17,913 nt of DNA from contig QILH01000147.1 in NCBI GenBank assembly GCA_003233255.1, positions 1 to 17,913 of the forward strand, in the 5' to 3' direction. Positions 7,024-14,306 of the stretch are shown here, one piece after another. This DNA is from Gammaproteobacteria bacterium. Lineage in GTDB: Bacteria > Pseudomonadota > Gammaproteobacteria > UBA6429 > Thiohalophilaceae. Below the pieces are notes generated by a model. It saw nothing but the letters and a program-made list of their open reading frames with translations. It ran no database searches and had not been told where the DNA came from. Every line of letters begins with the position of its first letter. Position 1 is the first letter of the stretch. Position numbers and translations under genes: made by a program.

Positions 7024-9111
7024 ATGGCTGATTTAACGAAGTATAGAAACATAGGTATTTTCGCTCACGTGGATGCCGGTAAAACCACGACTACGGAACG
7101 TATTTTAAAACTCACGGGTAAGATTCATAAAACCGGTGAAGTGCACGATGGCGAAGCCACCACCGACTTCATGGAACAGGAAGCCGAGCGAGGCATTACC
7201 ATCCAGTCAGCCGCGACCTCGTGTGTCTGGAAAGATCATCGTATGAACATCATCGATACACCGGGACACGTGGATTTTACCATCGAGGTGTATCGTTCAC
7301 TGAAAGTACTTGATGGCGGTGTTGGTGTATTTTGTGGTTCAGGCGGGGTAGAACCTCAGTCTGAAACCAACTGGCGGTACGCCAATGAATCCGAAGTGGC
7401 TCGAGTCATTTTTGTGAATAAAATGGATCGCATGGGCGCCGATTTCTATCGTGTGGTTGAACAGATTGAAAAAGTTCTGGGTGCGAACCCGTTGGTGATG
7501 GTATTACCTATCGGTATTGAAGACGACTTTATCGGTGCGGTTGATCTGTTAACGCGTAAAGCCCATGTTTGGGATGATTCCGGTCAACCAGAAAACTTTT
7601 CGATTGAAGAGCCACCCGCCGATATGGCCGACAAGATTGAAGAATGGCGCGAAAAATTAATTGAAACTGCCGTTGAACAGGACGACGATTTAATGGAAGC
7701 CTATCTGGAAGGTGAAGAGCCTTCTATCGAGGATCTCAAACGTTGTATTCGCAAAGGTACAATTGCACTGGACTTCTTTCCGACCTATTGTGGTTCGGCG
7801 TTCAAGAATAAAGGTATCCAGCCGGTGCTGGACGCGGTGGTTGATTACCTGCCAAATCCCATGGAAGTAAAACCTCAACCAGAAACCGATGAAGAAGGTA
7901 ACGAGACGGGCGAATTTGCAATTGTAGATGCCGATCGGCCGTTGCGTGCCCTGGCGTTCAAGATCATGGATGACCGCTTTGGTGCCTTAACCTTTATCCG
8001 TGTTTATTCCGGTAAACTTGAAAAGGGCAGCACAGTATTAAATACCTTCACTGGCAAAACCGAGCGGATTGGTCGTATTGTGGAAATGCATGCCGATGAA
8101 CGTATCGAACTAGATGGCGCGCAAGCGGGCGACATCGTGGCCGTTATCGGCATGAAGAATGTTCAAACAGGTCACACCCTTTGTGATCCGAATAACCCGG
8201 CTACGCTGGAACCGATGGTGTTTCCTGATCCGGTTATCTCGATTGCGGTATCTCCGAAAGATAAAGGTGCGGCTGAAAAAATGGGTATCGCGATCGGTAA
8301 GATGGTGAAAGAAGATCCATCTTTCCGCGTTGAAACCGATGAAGACAGTGGCGAGACCATTCTGAAAGGCATGGGCGAACTGCATCTAGATATCAAGATC
8401 GATATCATGAAACGTACCCACGGTGTGGAAGTTGAAGTGGGTGCGCCTCAGGTGGCCTATCGCGAAACAATTACCAAGAAAATTGATGATACTTATACCC
8501 ATAAGAAACAATCCGGTGGTGCCGGTCAATTCGCTAAAATCGATTATATCGTAGAGCCGGGTGAGCCAGGTTCGGGTTTTGAATTTGAATCGAAAGTAAC
8601 GGGTGGTAACGTACCCCGTGAATTCTGGCCAGCGGTTGAAAAAGGTTTTGTTAAGAGCATGCAAAAAGGCGTGTTAGCCGGCTTCCCATGCTTAGATTTC
8701 AAAGTGACCTTATACGATGGTAACTATCATCCAGTCGATTCATCGGCGGTTGCCTATGAACTTGCTGCGGCGGCTGCCTATCGTCAATCTATGCCAAAGG
8801 CTGGTGCACAACTAATGGAACCGATCATGAAAGTGGATGTGTTTACCCCGGAAGATCATGTGGGTGATGTGATTGGTGACCTTAACCGCCGTCGAGGCAT
8901 GATCCAGGGACAGGAAGCCAGTTCTACGGGGGTGCGCATCAAGTCCGAATGCCCATTGGCGGAAATGTTTGGTTATATTGGTGACTTACGTACCATGACC
9001 TCAGGTCGAGGTCAGTTCTCAATGGAATTCTCACATTATGCGCCTTGCCCTAAAAATGTAGCGGCAGATGTGATTAAGGAAGTAAAAGAACGTGAAGAAA
9101 AGAAAAAATAA
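7024..9111 (+). CDS. fusA2: Elongation factor G, type 2 (stand-alone EF-G paralogue)
   Basis: EF-G is the GTPase that drives ribosomal translocation and, with RRF, ribosome recycling. The GTPase motifs are AHVDAGKT (14-21), RGITI (56-60), DTPGH (78-82) and NKMD (132-135). Domains II to V follow, with GMGELHLDI, VGAPQVAYRETI and a C-terminus rich in charged residues. The 695-residue length is normal. The sequence follows the second EF-G type of Vibrio and other gammaproteobacteria, for example ILKLTGKIHK, VFCGSGGVEPQSETNWRYANE and SMEFSHYAPCPKNVA, rather than the classical str-operon FusA. The setting agrees: no rpsL, rpsG or tuf is adjacent, and the gene has its own promoter, leader and terminator. 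Whether it performs translocation, recycling or a stress role cannot be read from sequence. Start ATG 7024 has a weak GAG ribosome site. Confidence 0.93.
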   Translation: MADLTKYRNIGIFAHVDAGKTTTTERILKLTGKIHKTGEVHDGEATTDFMEQEAERGITIQSAATSCVWKDHRMNIIDTPGHVDFTIEVYRSLKVLDGGVGVFCGSGGVEPQSETNWRYANESEVARVIFVNKMDRMGADFYRVVEQIEKVLGANPLVMVLPIGIEDDFIGAVDLLTRKAHVWDDSGQPENFSIEEPPADMADKIEEWREKLIETAVEQDDDLMEAYLEGEEPSIEDLKRCIRKGTIALDFFPTYCGSAFKNKGIQPVLDAVVDYLPNPMEVKPQPETDEEGNETGEFAIVDADRPLRALAFKIMDDRFGALTFIRVYSGKLEKGSTVLNTFTGKTERIGRIVEMHADERIELDGAQAGDIVAVIGMKNVQTGHTLCDPNNPATLEPMVFPDPVISIAVSPKDKGAAEKMGIAIGKMVKEDPSFRVETDEDSGETILKGMGELHLDIKIDIMKRTHGVEVEVGAPQVAYRETITKKIDDTYTHKKQSGGAGQFAKIDYIVEPGEPGSGFEFESKVTGGNVPREFWPAVEKGFVKSMQKGVLAGFPCLDFKVTLYDGNYHPVDSSAVAYELAAAAAYRQSMPKAGAQLMEPIMKVDVFTPEDHVGDVIGDLNRRRGMIQGQEASSTGVRIKSECPLAEMFGYIGDLRTMTSGRGQFSMEFSHYAPCPKNVAADVIKEVKEREEKKK

Positions 9112-9134
9112 ATTCTTTCTTTACTTAATTTAAG

Positions 9135-9161
9135 AAGGGCCGGGAAACTGGCCTTTTTTTT
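9135..9161 (+). terminator. Rho-independent terminator after fusA2
   Basis: AAGGGCC (9135-9141) pairs with GGCCTTT (9150-9156), with one G-T, around GGGAAACT. A run of eight T's (9154-9161) forms the 3' tail. It lies 23 bp after the fusA2 stop and isolates fusA2 from rluA. Confidence 0.88.
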
Positions 9162-9233
9162 CGATAAAAAATATCATATTTATTTTGACAGAGTAAAATG
9201 ACGGTCTTTTTTCCAGACAAATGAAATACTGTT

Positions 9234-9239
9234 TATACT
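9234..9239 (+). promoter_or_regulatory. Candidate -10 element for rluA, suggesting a leaderless mRNA
   Basis: TATACT ends six bases before the rluA ATG at 9246, so transcription would start at or beside the initiation codon. A partial -35, TTTCCA (9210-9215), lies 18 bp upstream of it. There is no Shine-Dalgarno-like sequence before the ATG. The position agrees with leaderless initiation but rests on a short motif. Confidence 0.35.
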
Positions 9240-9245
9240 AACTTT

Positions 9246-9878
9246 ATGCCGAATTTTAATCTCCTTTATCAAGACGAGACCCTGCTGGTATTAAATAAAC
9301 CTGCTGAGCTATTATCGGTGCCGGGTCGCGGTGCAGAACGATTTGACAGCCTGCAAACTCGTGTACAAGCGGCGTATCCAGACGCTCTTATTGTGCATAG
9401 ACTGGATATGTCCACCTCCGGCATCATGGTAATGGCTCGGAGTAAGGAGGCGCAACGAAATTTGAATAAGGCCTTTGCAACACGTGACGTATTCAAAAAG
9501 TACATTGCGATGGTTGATGGGGTAGTTGAAAATACTTACGGTGTTGTTGATTTACCGCTCATCACCGATTGGCCAAATCGGCCATTGCAAAAAGTAGATT
9601 TCCTGGTTGGCAAAGCGTCACTCACGTTTTATTCTGTTCTAAACCGAGATAATGAAAAAAACATTACTCGACTTGAACTGCGACCACAGACAGGGCGCTC
9701 ACATCAATTAAGAGTGCATATGATGGCCTTCGGGCATACCATATTAGGCGATAATCTCTATGCAAATAATGACGTTTTACAAAAAGCACCACGTTTGCAA
9801 CTTCATGCTGAGGCGATCAGCTTCGAACATCCAGGAACGGGGAAAGTTGTTCGATTTACCTGTGCGGTACCCTTTTAA
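9246..9878 (+). CDS. rluA: Dual-specificity pseudouridine synthase RluA
   Basis: RluA converts U746 of 23S rRNA and U32 of several tRNAs to pseudouridine. The protein has 210 residues and is a bare catalytic domain without the S4 RNA-binding domain of RluC/RluD. LYQDETLLVLNKPAELLSVPGR (7-28) opens the domain. The catalytic motif HRLDMSTSGI is at 51-60 with Asp54 as nucleophile. VDLPLITDWPNRPLQKV and TGRSHQLRVHMMAFGHTILGD follow; both are nearly the E. coli RluA sequences, so RluA is preferred over RluC, RluD or TruC. The start ATG 9246 is forced by an upstream in-frame stop (TGA at 9222), and no ribosome site is visible. ppnN follows 84 bp later and could be cotranscribed. Confidence 0.94.
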   Translation: MPNFNLLYQDETLLVLNKPAELLSVPGRGAERFDSLQTRVQAAYPDALIVHRLDMSTSGIMVMARSKEAQRNLNKAFATRDVFKKYIAMVDGVVENTYGVVDLPLITDWPNRPLQKVDFLVGKASLTFYSVLNRDNEKNITRLELRPQTGRSHQLRVHMMAFGHTILGDNLYANNDVLQKAPRLQLHAEAISFEHPGTGKVVRFTCAVPF

Positions 9879-9962
9879 AAAGCAGATAACAAGACAATCC
9901 TTAAGCGCTACTATACAATTAACCTGGTTAACCATTTTTCTATATAGGTTTATTAATTGCCC

Positions 9963-11333
9963 ATGAATTTCGATGTTGTTGATGCTGTTATTTCGCCTTC
10001 TGGTCATATGGAGATATTATCTCAGTCAGAAGTCAGTCGTTTGCTCGATTCCAGCCAGGGTGGATTATATAATTTATTTAGGAACTGTTCACTTGCCGTT
10101 TTAAATAGCGGCAGTAATCTTGACGACGGTAAAGAGCTGCTTGAACGCTATAGTTCTTTTGAAATCAAGGTGGTTCAACAAGAACGTGGAATTAAGCTGG
10201 ATTTAAAAGGTGCGCCAGTCAGCGCATTTGTTAATGGCAGGATGATTCGTGGTATTAGCGAGCATTTATTTTCAGTATTACGTGATGTTATTTATGTAAA
10301 CGACAAGATTAAACACAATCCGGGTTTTAAACTGGACTCATCAGAAGATATTACCAATGCTATTTTTCAGATATTACGCAACGCTAATATATTTACTCCA
10401 GGTATCGATCCCCGATTAGTTGTTTGTTGGGGAGGGCACTCCATTTCTCGTGAAGAATACGATTATACTAAAGTGGTAGGCTATCAAATGGGTCTACGTG
10501 GAATGGATATCTGTACCGGCTGTGGGCCTGGGGCGATGAAGGGGCCAATGAAGGGAGCCACTATTGGGCATGCGAAACAACGTATCCGTGATGGTCAGTA
10601 CCTGGGGATTACCGAGCCGGGTATTATTGCTGCCGAGTCGCCCAACCCGATTGTGAATGATCTTGTTATTATGCCCGACATCGAAAAACGTCTGGAAGCT
10701 TTTGTGCGAACGGGTGATGGCGTGGTGGTTTTTCCAGGTGGTGCAGGAACGGCTGAAGAAATATTATATCTACTAGGAATTCTATTACATCCTGATAATG
10801 CTGAGATTCCTTTTCCATTGATCCTGACGGGGCCGGCAAGTGCGCAAGAGTATTTTGATGAAATTGATAAATTTATTGGAATTACACTCGGTGAAGCAGT
10901 TAAAAAACGTTATACCATTATCATTGATGACCCTGAAGCAACCGCGCAGATGATGCTTGACGGTGTTCAGAAGGTTCGTCAATTCAGGAAGAATAATAAT
11001 GACGCCTATTATTTTAACTGGTTATTAAATATCGATTCTGAATTTCAACAAACTTTTGATCCGACGCATGAAAATATGGCTGCACTGGAATTAAATCTGG
11101 ATCAGGACAAACATCTTCTGGCGGCTAATCTGCGGCGCATGTTTTCAGGTGTGGTTGCTGGAAATGTCAAAGCAGAAGGCATACAGGCCATCGAAACCTA
11201 TGGTAATTTTGAGATTCGCGGCGATTCGCGAATTATGGAACCAATGGACTCTTTACTGGCCTCATTTGTTTCCTCTCAGCGAATGAAGTTACCGGGAACT
11301 GAATACAAACCTTGTTATCAAATTATTAAATAG
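9963..11333 (+). CDS. ppnN: Pyrimidine/purine-5'-nucleotide nucleosidase PpnN (LOG family)
   Basis: PpnN (formerly YgdH) cleaves nucleoside 5'-monophosphates to base and ribose 5-phosphate. In E. coli it is activated by (p)ppGpp and helps adjust nucleotide pools. The protein has 456 residues (E. coli 454). It shows the N-terminal domain LYNLFRNCSLAVLNSGS (35-51), then the Rossmann LOG domain with VVCWGGHSI (153-161), CTGCGPGAMKGPMKGA (184-199), MPDIEKRLEAFVR (237-249) and the signature FPGGAGTAEE (257-266). A C-terminal region contains HENMAALELNLDQ and LAANLRRMFSGVVAGNVKAEG. Start ATG 9963 is preferred; a TTG six bases earlier sits at a better distance from AGG (9946-9948) and cannot be excluded. 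Two TTAACC copies (9919-9924 and 9928-9933) lie just upstream. Confidence 0.95.
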   Translation: MNFDVVDAVISPSGHMEILSQSEVSRLLDSSQGGLYNLFRNCSLAVLNSGSNLDDGKELLERYSSFEIKVVQQERGIKLDLKGAPVSAFVNGRMIRGISEHLFSVLRDVIYVNDKIKHNPGFKLDSSEDITNAIFQILRNANIFTPGIDPRLVVCWGGHSISREEYDYTKVVGYQMGLRGMDICTGCGPGAMKGPMKGATIGHAKQRIRDGQYLGITEPGIIAAESPNPIVNDLVIMPDIEKRLEAFVRTGDGVVVFPGGAGTAEEILYLLGILLHPDNAEIPFPLILTGPASAQEYFDEIDKFIGITLGEAVKKRYTIIIDDPEATAQMMLDGVQKVRQFRKNNNDAYYFNWLLNIDSEFQQTFDPTHENMAALELNLDQDKHLLAANLRRMFSGVVAGNVKAEGIQAIETYGNFEIRGDSRIMEPMDSLLASFVSSQRMKLPGTEYKPCYQIIK

Positions 11334-11369
11334 TCTAACTGCCTTCAGAATATAATTTCGGAGAGAGCC

Positions 11370-11630
11370 ATGAAAAAATTAAAAAATGAGGTAGAATTGA
11401 CCAAGCAAGCGATACTTGCGGGGATTAAGTATGCTGAAGAACGTGGCGCGGTTGAATTTGAGACACATGATCAACAGAGTGAAAAAATACTCTATGTGTA
11501 TCGATTGTTAGTCCATGACAAAAAAATACAGCCATTGCCTGAAGATCAGGTATCACAGAAAACCATGCGCCATAAATTAGCGATATGGCATTCAAAGTCC
11601 TTAGCCAAAGATCATCCACTATTAAAATAA
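11370..11630 (+). CDS. Small conserved protein, DUF5062-like
   Basis: The 86-residue protein has no signal peptide or membrane segment. It starts MKKLKNEVELTKQAILAGIK and ends with a helical RHKLAIWHSKSLAKDHPLLK stretch. This pattern, including the final DHPLLK, matches what I recall of the DUF5062 family of marine gammaproteobacteria; the function is unknown. The composition is highly charged and probably mostly helical. The start ATG 11370 has a strong GGAGAGAG ribosome site. It follows ppnN by 36 bp in the same direction, so cotranscription is likely. No clear terminator is seen in the 42 bp before the convergent response-regulator gene. The coding call is firm; the family name is from memory and less certain. 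Confidence 0.8.
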   Translation: MKKLKNEVELTKQAILAGIKYAEERGAVEFETHDQQSEKILYVYRLLVHDKKIQPLPEDQVSQKTMRHKLAIWHSKSLAKDHPLLK

Positions 11631-11672
11631 TAAATACCTTAGGCCTTTCATTCAGACATCCTCAATATTATT

Positions 11673-12302
11673 TTATTTTTTAATTAATCCCCTGCGTAAT
11701 GCCTCCATGGTGGCCTCGGCGCGATTATTAATATTAAGTTTGTTGTAGATGCTTTTTAAGTGGGTGGCCACAGTATTTAGAGAGATATTTAATTCTGATG
11801 CGACCTCTGATCGTTTCAGACCTTTTGCGATTAATTTAAGAATCTCATTTTCCCTGTTCGATAATGGAGCATCGTTATTAAAATTCGGTTGCTGATGAAA
11901 ATAACCTAGCATCTGGTAGGTGATGGCAGGTGCAACGGTTGGTTGCCCGCTGAGCGTGTCTAACAGGTCTTTAATAATCTGGTCTTCTTCTTTATCTTTT
12001 AATAAGTAACCCTTGGCACCGGCTTTTAAGGCCAGAAAAATCTCTTTGTCATCTTCCGTATTTGATGCCGCGATGTAGGTGGTTTCTGGTGAGACTGAAC
12101 GCAATGATTTTATGTAGTCAGGAATATCACCATCAATTAGATCGAGGTCGATAATCGCAAGATCAGGTTTGAGCTCTTCAATATACTTGCGGGCAACTTT
12201 AGGTGAATCGAGATGGTGCAGGTCAACGGACGGATACTGGGCAGCTATTATCGGTGTTAACAGGTTTTCTTCACTGCGTTCTAAAATAATTATGCCGTGC
12301 AA
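11673..12302 (-). CDS. Orphan LuxR/NarL-type response regulator
   Basis: The 209-residue protein has two domains: a receiver (about 1-118) and a C-terminal GerE/LuxR helix-turn-helix (about 145-207). The DNA-binding part is canonical: LSNRENEILKLIAKGLKRSEVA (147-168), then LNISLNTVATHLKSIYNKL (171-189) and NRAEA. The receiver has the phosphoryl-acceptor candidate Asp52 in PDLAIIDLDL and the conserved Lys102 in GYLLKD. The usual N-terminal acidic pair is Glu8-Arg9, so one acidic residue of the Mg2+ pocket is replaced. It would act in the cytosol as a transcription regulator. No sensor kinase is nearby, so its partner and targets are unknown. The start is TTG 12302 with AGGA upstream; no in-frame ATG fits. 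A perfect palindrome lies 26 bp upstream and may be its own operator. Confidence 0.9.
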   Translation of the reverse strand: MHGIIILERSEENLLTPIIAAQYPSVDLHHLDSPKVARKYIEELKPDLAIIDLDLIDGDIPDYIKSLRSVSPETTYIAASNTEDDKEIFLALKAGAKGYLLKDKEEDQIIKDLLDTLSGQPTVAPAITYQMLGYFHQQPNFNNDAPLSNRENEILKLIAKGLKRSEVASELNISLNTVATHLKSIYNKLNINNRAEATMEALRRGLIKK

Positions 12303-12327
12303 ACTTATGTACTTCCTGAGTTATTGA

Positions 12328-12349
12328 TTGTTAAATATATATTTAACAA
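12328..12349. promoter_or_regulatory. Perfect 22-bp palindrome, candidate operator
   Basis: The half TTGTTAAATAT is followed directly by its exact reverse complement. It lies 26 bp upstream of the response-regulator start (12302, minus). LuxR/NarL-type regulators bind as dimers to inverted repeats, so autoregulation is a natural reading. A transcribed hairpin or simple A+T richness are alternatives. Confidence 0.5.
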
Positions 12350-12404
12350 AACGTAATATTGTTATCGACATATTGTGTTTATATATTGAGTTGTATTTTA
12401 TGGT

Positions 12405-12425
12405 TACCGGTTAAGTATACCGGTA
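12405..12425. repeat. Paired ACCGGT palindromes / 7-bp inverted repeat
   Basis: TACCGGT and ACCGGTA form a 7-bp inverted repeat around TAAGTAT. Each ACCGGT is itself a palindrome and the two centres are 13 bp apart. It could be a hairpin or a tandem protein site serving either divergent gene. No T-run follows, so it is not a terminator. Confidence 0.35.
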
Positions 12426-12687
12426 TGAAGGCTTCCCACTCTCACCTGATCGGGGGATTTCGATTCTAACACATTAACGTATAATAATACCTTAATATAA
12501 ATATGCTTATAGAATGTGATTTCCTGTTGGATCCAGACTGGTTAATTATTATACACTGATTATATCAGATGGATTTTTGCTTGCCGCTATTGTGATAGTC
12601 GACTGGTCTATTGCCTCCTGTTTGTCTCGTAAATCGGCTAAAATCGGTTTTTCGAGATATAGAGAAGTAAAACAGGAACTTAACACC

Positions 12688-13560
12688 ATGCTTGATTCTT
12701 TAGATTCACCTTTTATACATGCAGCGAATTCAGAAAATTTTAAGGCACTCGTCTTAGATAATTCTAATCTGGGGCCGGTGCTGGTCAATTTCTGGTCCAA
12801 AAAGGCCGGCCCCTGTCTACGCCAATACCCTGTTCTCGATAAGATTATCCATGAGTACGCTGGGCGCTTACTGTTGATCAATGTGGATACGAAAACGGAG
12901 TTTATCTATACCAAAGAGTATGGTATTGCCAGTGTTCCAACCTTAAAACTGTTTCGTAACAGTGAGGTTATTGAAACGCTGCACGGTTATCAGTCGGAGC
13001 ATGATCTGGTGAAAATGCTGGATCAGCATGTGGTACGGGACTCGGATCAATTACTGGCCAGTGCAATCCACCAGTATAGCCAGGGTAATCAGGCAAAAGC
13101 CTATGAAATGATGGCCGATGCGATTGTAGAGGATCCTGAAAACCCACGCTTGCCGTTAGCGATGTGCAAGTTACTACGGTATGAACGTCGCTATACTGAG
13201 GCGGTGAAATTGCTCAAATCCTTGCCGGATGATATTCGTGAAAACAGCGATGTTCAATTACTTTTTGAAATGGTTCAGTTTCAGGCTGAGCGAAATGACG
13301 AACAAACCAGCGAGCAATTAGTTGAACTAATGAAAATAAATGACGCTGATCTTGAATTGAAAAAACAGTTAATAATTCAATTAGTAATTGAAGAGCATTA
13401 TGAACACGCCTTGTTGCAATTAGTTGCGATGATGGAAATGGATCAGAGTTATGATGATAACTATGCGCAATCGGCGATGCTAAGAATATTCACTTTACTG
13501 GGCGGTAGCCATTCATTAATCTCACAATTTCGATCGAATTTACGTCGTTACACACATTAG
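12688..13560 (+). CDS. cnoX: Chaperedoxin CnoX (thioredoxin-TPR protein, formerly YbbN)
   Basis: CnoX combines a holdase and a redox role: in E. coli it protects client proteins from over-oxidation and hands them to GroEL/DnaK. The protein has 290 residues. A thioredoxin fold occupies about 10-115: VLVNFWSKKAGPC (31-43) replaces WCGPC, so only the second cysteine (Cys43) remains, and cis-Pro84 lies in ASVPT. The helical TPR-like part follows from about 120 to 290 with YSQGNQAKAYEMMADAI and RRYTEAVKLLKSLPDD. The loss of the first active-site cysteine matches E. coli CnoX (SQHC), so it is unlikely to be an oxidoreductase like Trx1. ATG 12688 is chosen because AGGA lies about 10 bp upstream and the length fits (E. 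coli 284). The stop overlaps the start of the next gene. Confidence 0.92.
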   Translation: MLDSLDSPFIHAANSENFKALVLDNSNLGPVLVNFWSKKAGPCLRQYPVLDKIIHEYAGRLLLINVDTKTEFIYTKEYGIASVPTLKLFRNSEVIETLHGYQSEHDLVKMLDQHVVRDSDQLLASAIHQYSQGNQAKAYEMMADAIVEDPENPRLPLAMCKLLRYERRYTEAVKLLKSLPDDIRENSDVQLLFEMVQFQAERNDEQTSEQLVELMKINDADLELKKQLIIQLVIEEHYEHALLQLVAMMEMDQSYDDNYAQSAMLRIFTLLGGSHSLISQFRSNLRRYTH

Positions 13561-14198
13561 TGAGCAGCTTACCGGTATTATACTCTTTTCGGCGTTGTCC
13601 CTATGCGATACGAGCCAGAATGGCGATTCGTTATGCTGATATTAAGGTTGAGCTACGAGAGGTTTTACTTACGGATAAACCTCAATCTATGCTCGATGTC
13701 TCCCCCAAAGGAACCGTACCGGTGTTGATATTAGCGGATGGCCTTGTGTTAGATGAAAGCCTTGAAATTATGTCCTGGACAGTGCAAAAAAATGATTCTG
13801 ATCCCTGGCGAGTGAAAGACAATAACGATATTACAAGTTTGCTGCTGGCGCAAAACGATGGCCCATTTAAGCAGCATCTTGATCATTATAAATATGCAGA
13901 TCGGTTTCCGAATTATTCCAGAAAAACGTATCGTGAACAAGGCGAGGATTTTTTACTTCGGTTAGAAAAGCAATTAACCCATGGAAAATATTTATCAGGC
14001 GCACATCTTGGCCAGCTTGATATCGCGATCTTCCCCTTTATTCGCCAGTTTGCATTTGTGGACAAAGACTGGTTTGATCAATCGCCATATAAAATGCTAC
14101 AGCGATGGTTGGCTGAGATGTTATCTTCAAGGTTGTTTCTTAGTGTGATGACCAAATGCCAACGATGGCAAAAAAACTCGAAATTATATATTTTATAG
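13560..14198 (+). CDS. Glutathione S-transferase, cysteine-type N-terminus
   Basis: The 212-residue cytosolic protein has a thioredoxin-like N-terminal domain: YSFRRCPYAIRARMAI (8-23) with Cys13 in the active-site position, TVPVLILADG (52-61) containing the cis-Pro, and the glutathione-binding ES pair at 66-67. The all-helical GST C-domain follows, including FLLRLEKQL, YLSGAHLGQLDIAIFPFIRQFAF and W/F-rich helices. A CPYA active site resembles omega/glutaredoxin-2-like enzymes that favour thiol transfer and deglutathionylation over classical conjugation; the substrate is unknown. The GTG start shares its G with the cnoX stop (TAGTG at 13558-13562). That indicates translational coupling and suggests a shared job in thiol or protein repair. 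Confidence 0.88.
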   Translation: MSSLPVLYSFRRCPYAIRARMAIRYADIKVELREVLLTDKPQSMLDVSPKGTVPVLILADGLVLDESLEIMSWTVQKNDSDPWRVKDNNDITSLLLAQNDGPFKQHLDHYKYADRFPNYSRKTYREQGEDFLLRLEKQLTHGKYLSGAHLGQLDIAIFPFIRQFAFVDKDWFDQSPYKMLQRWLAEMLSSRLFLSVMTKCQRWQKNSKLYIL

Positions 14199-14306
14199 TA
14201 TTGGTTATTGTGTAGATGATTTATTCTAATCTCCCTGATTTAGTAGAATTAATCTGGTATTATCCGGAAAAAATAATTATTCAATATATTTAAAAGGGAG
14301 TTGCAA

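Larger units (their letters stand above)
12303..12687. other. 385-bp divergent intergenic region, response regulator-cnoX
   Basis: It holds the start regions of two divergent genes. There is a 22-bp palindrome (12328-12349), a pair of ACCGGT palindromes (12406-12424), and A+T-rich stretches. A plus-strand TATAAT at 12480-12485 has no good -35 partner. A TATAAA at 12496-12501 with TTAACG at 12474-12479 is the other plus-strand -10 candidate. A TTG-started extension of the cnoX frame begins at 12577 but has no family support. No RNA gene was recognised. Confidence 0.6.

Noticed and set aside
7690..8664. Several minus-strand open frames of 60-90 codons inside fusA2
   Set aside because: They are mirror frames of a strongly conserved gene, with no own start signals.
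12577..12687. TTG-started N-terminal extension of cnoX
   Set aside because: It adds 37 residues with no family match, while ATG 12688 has a ribosome site and gives the expected length.
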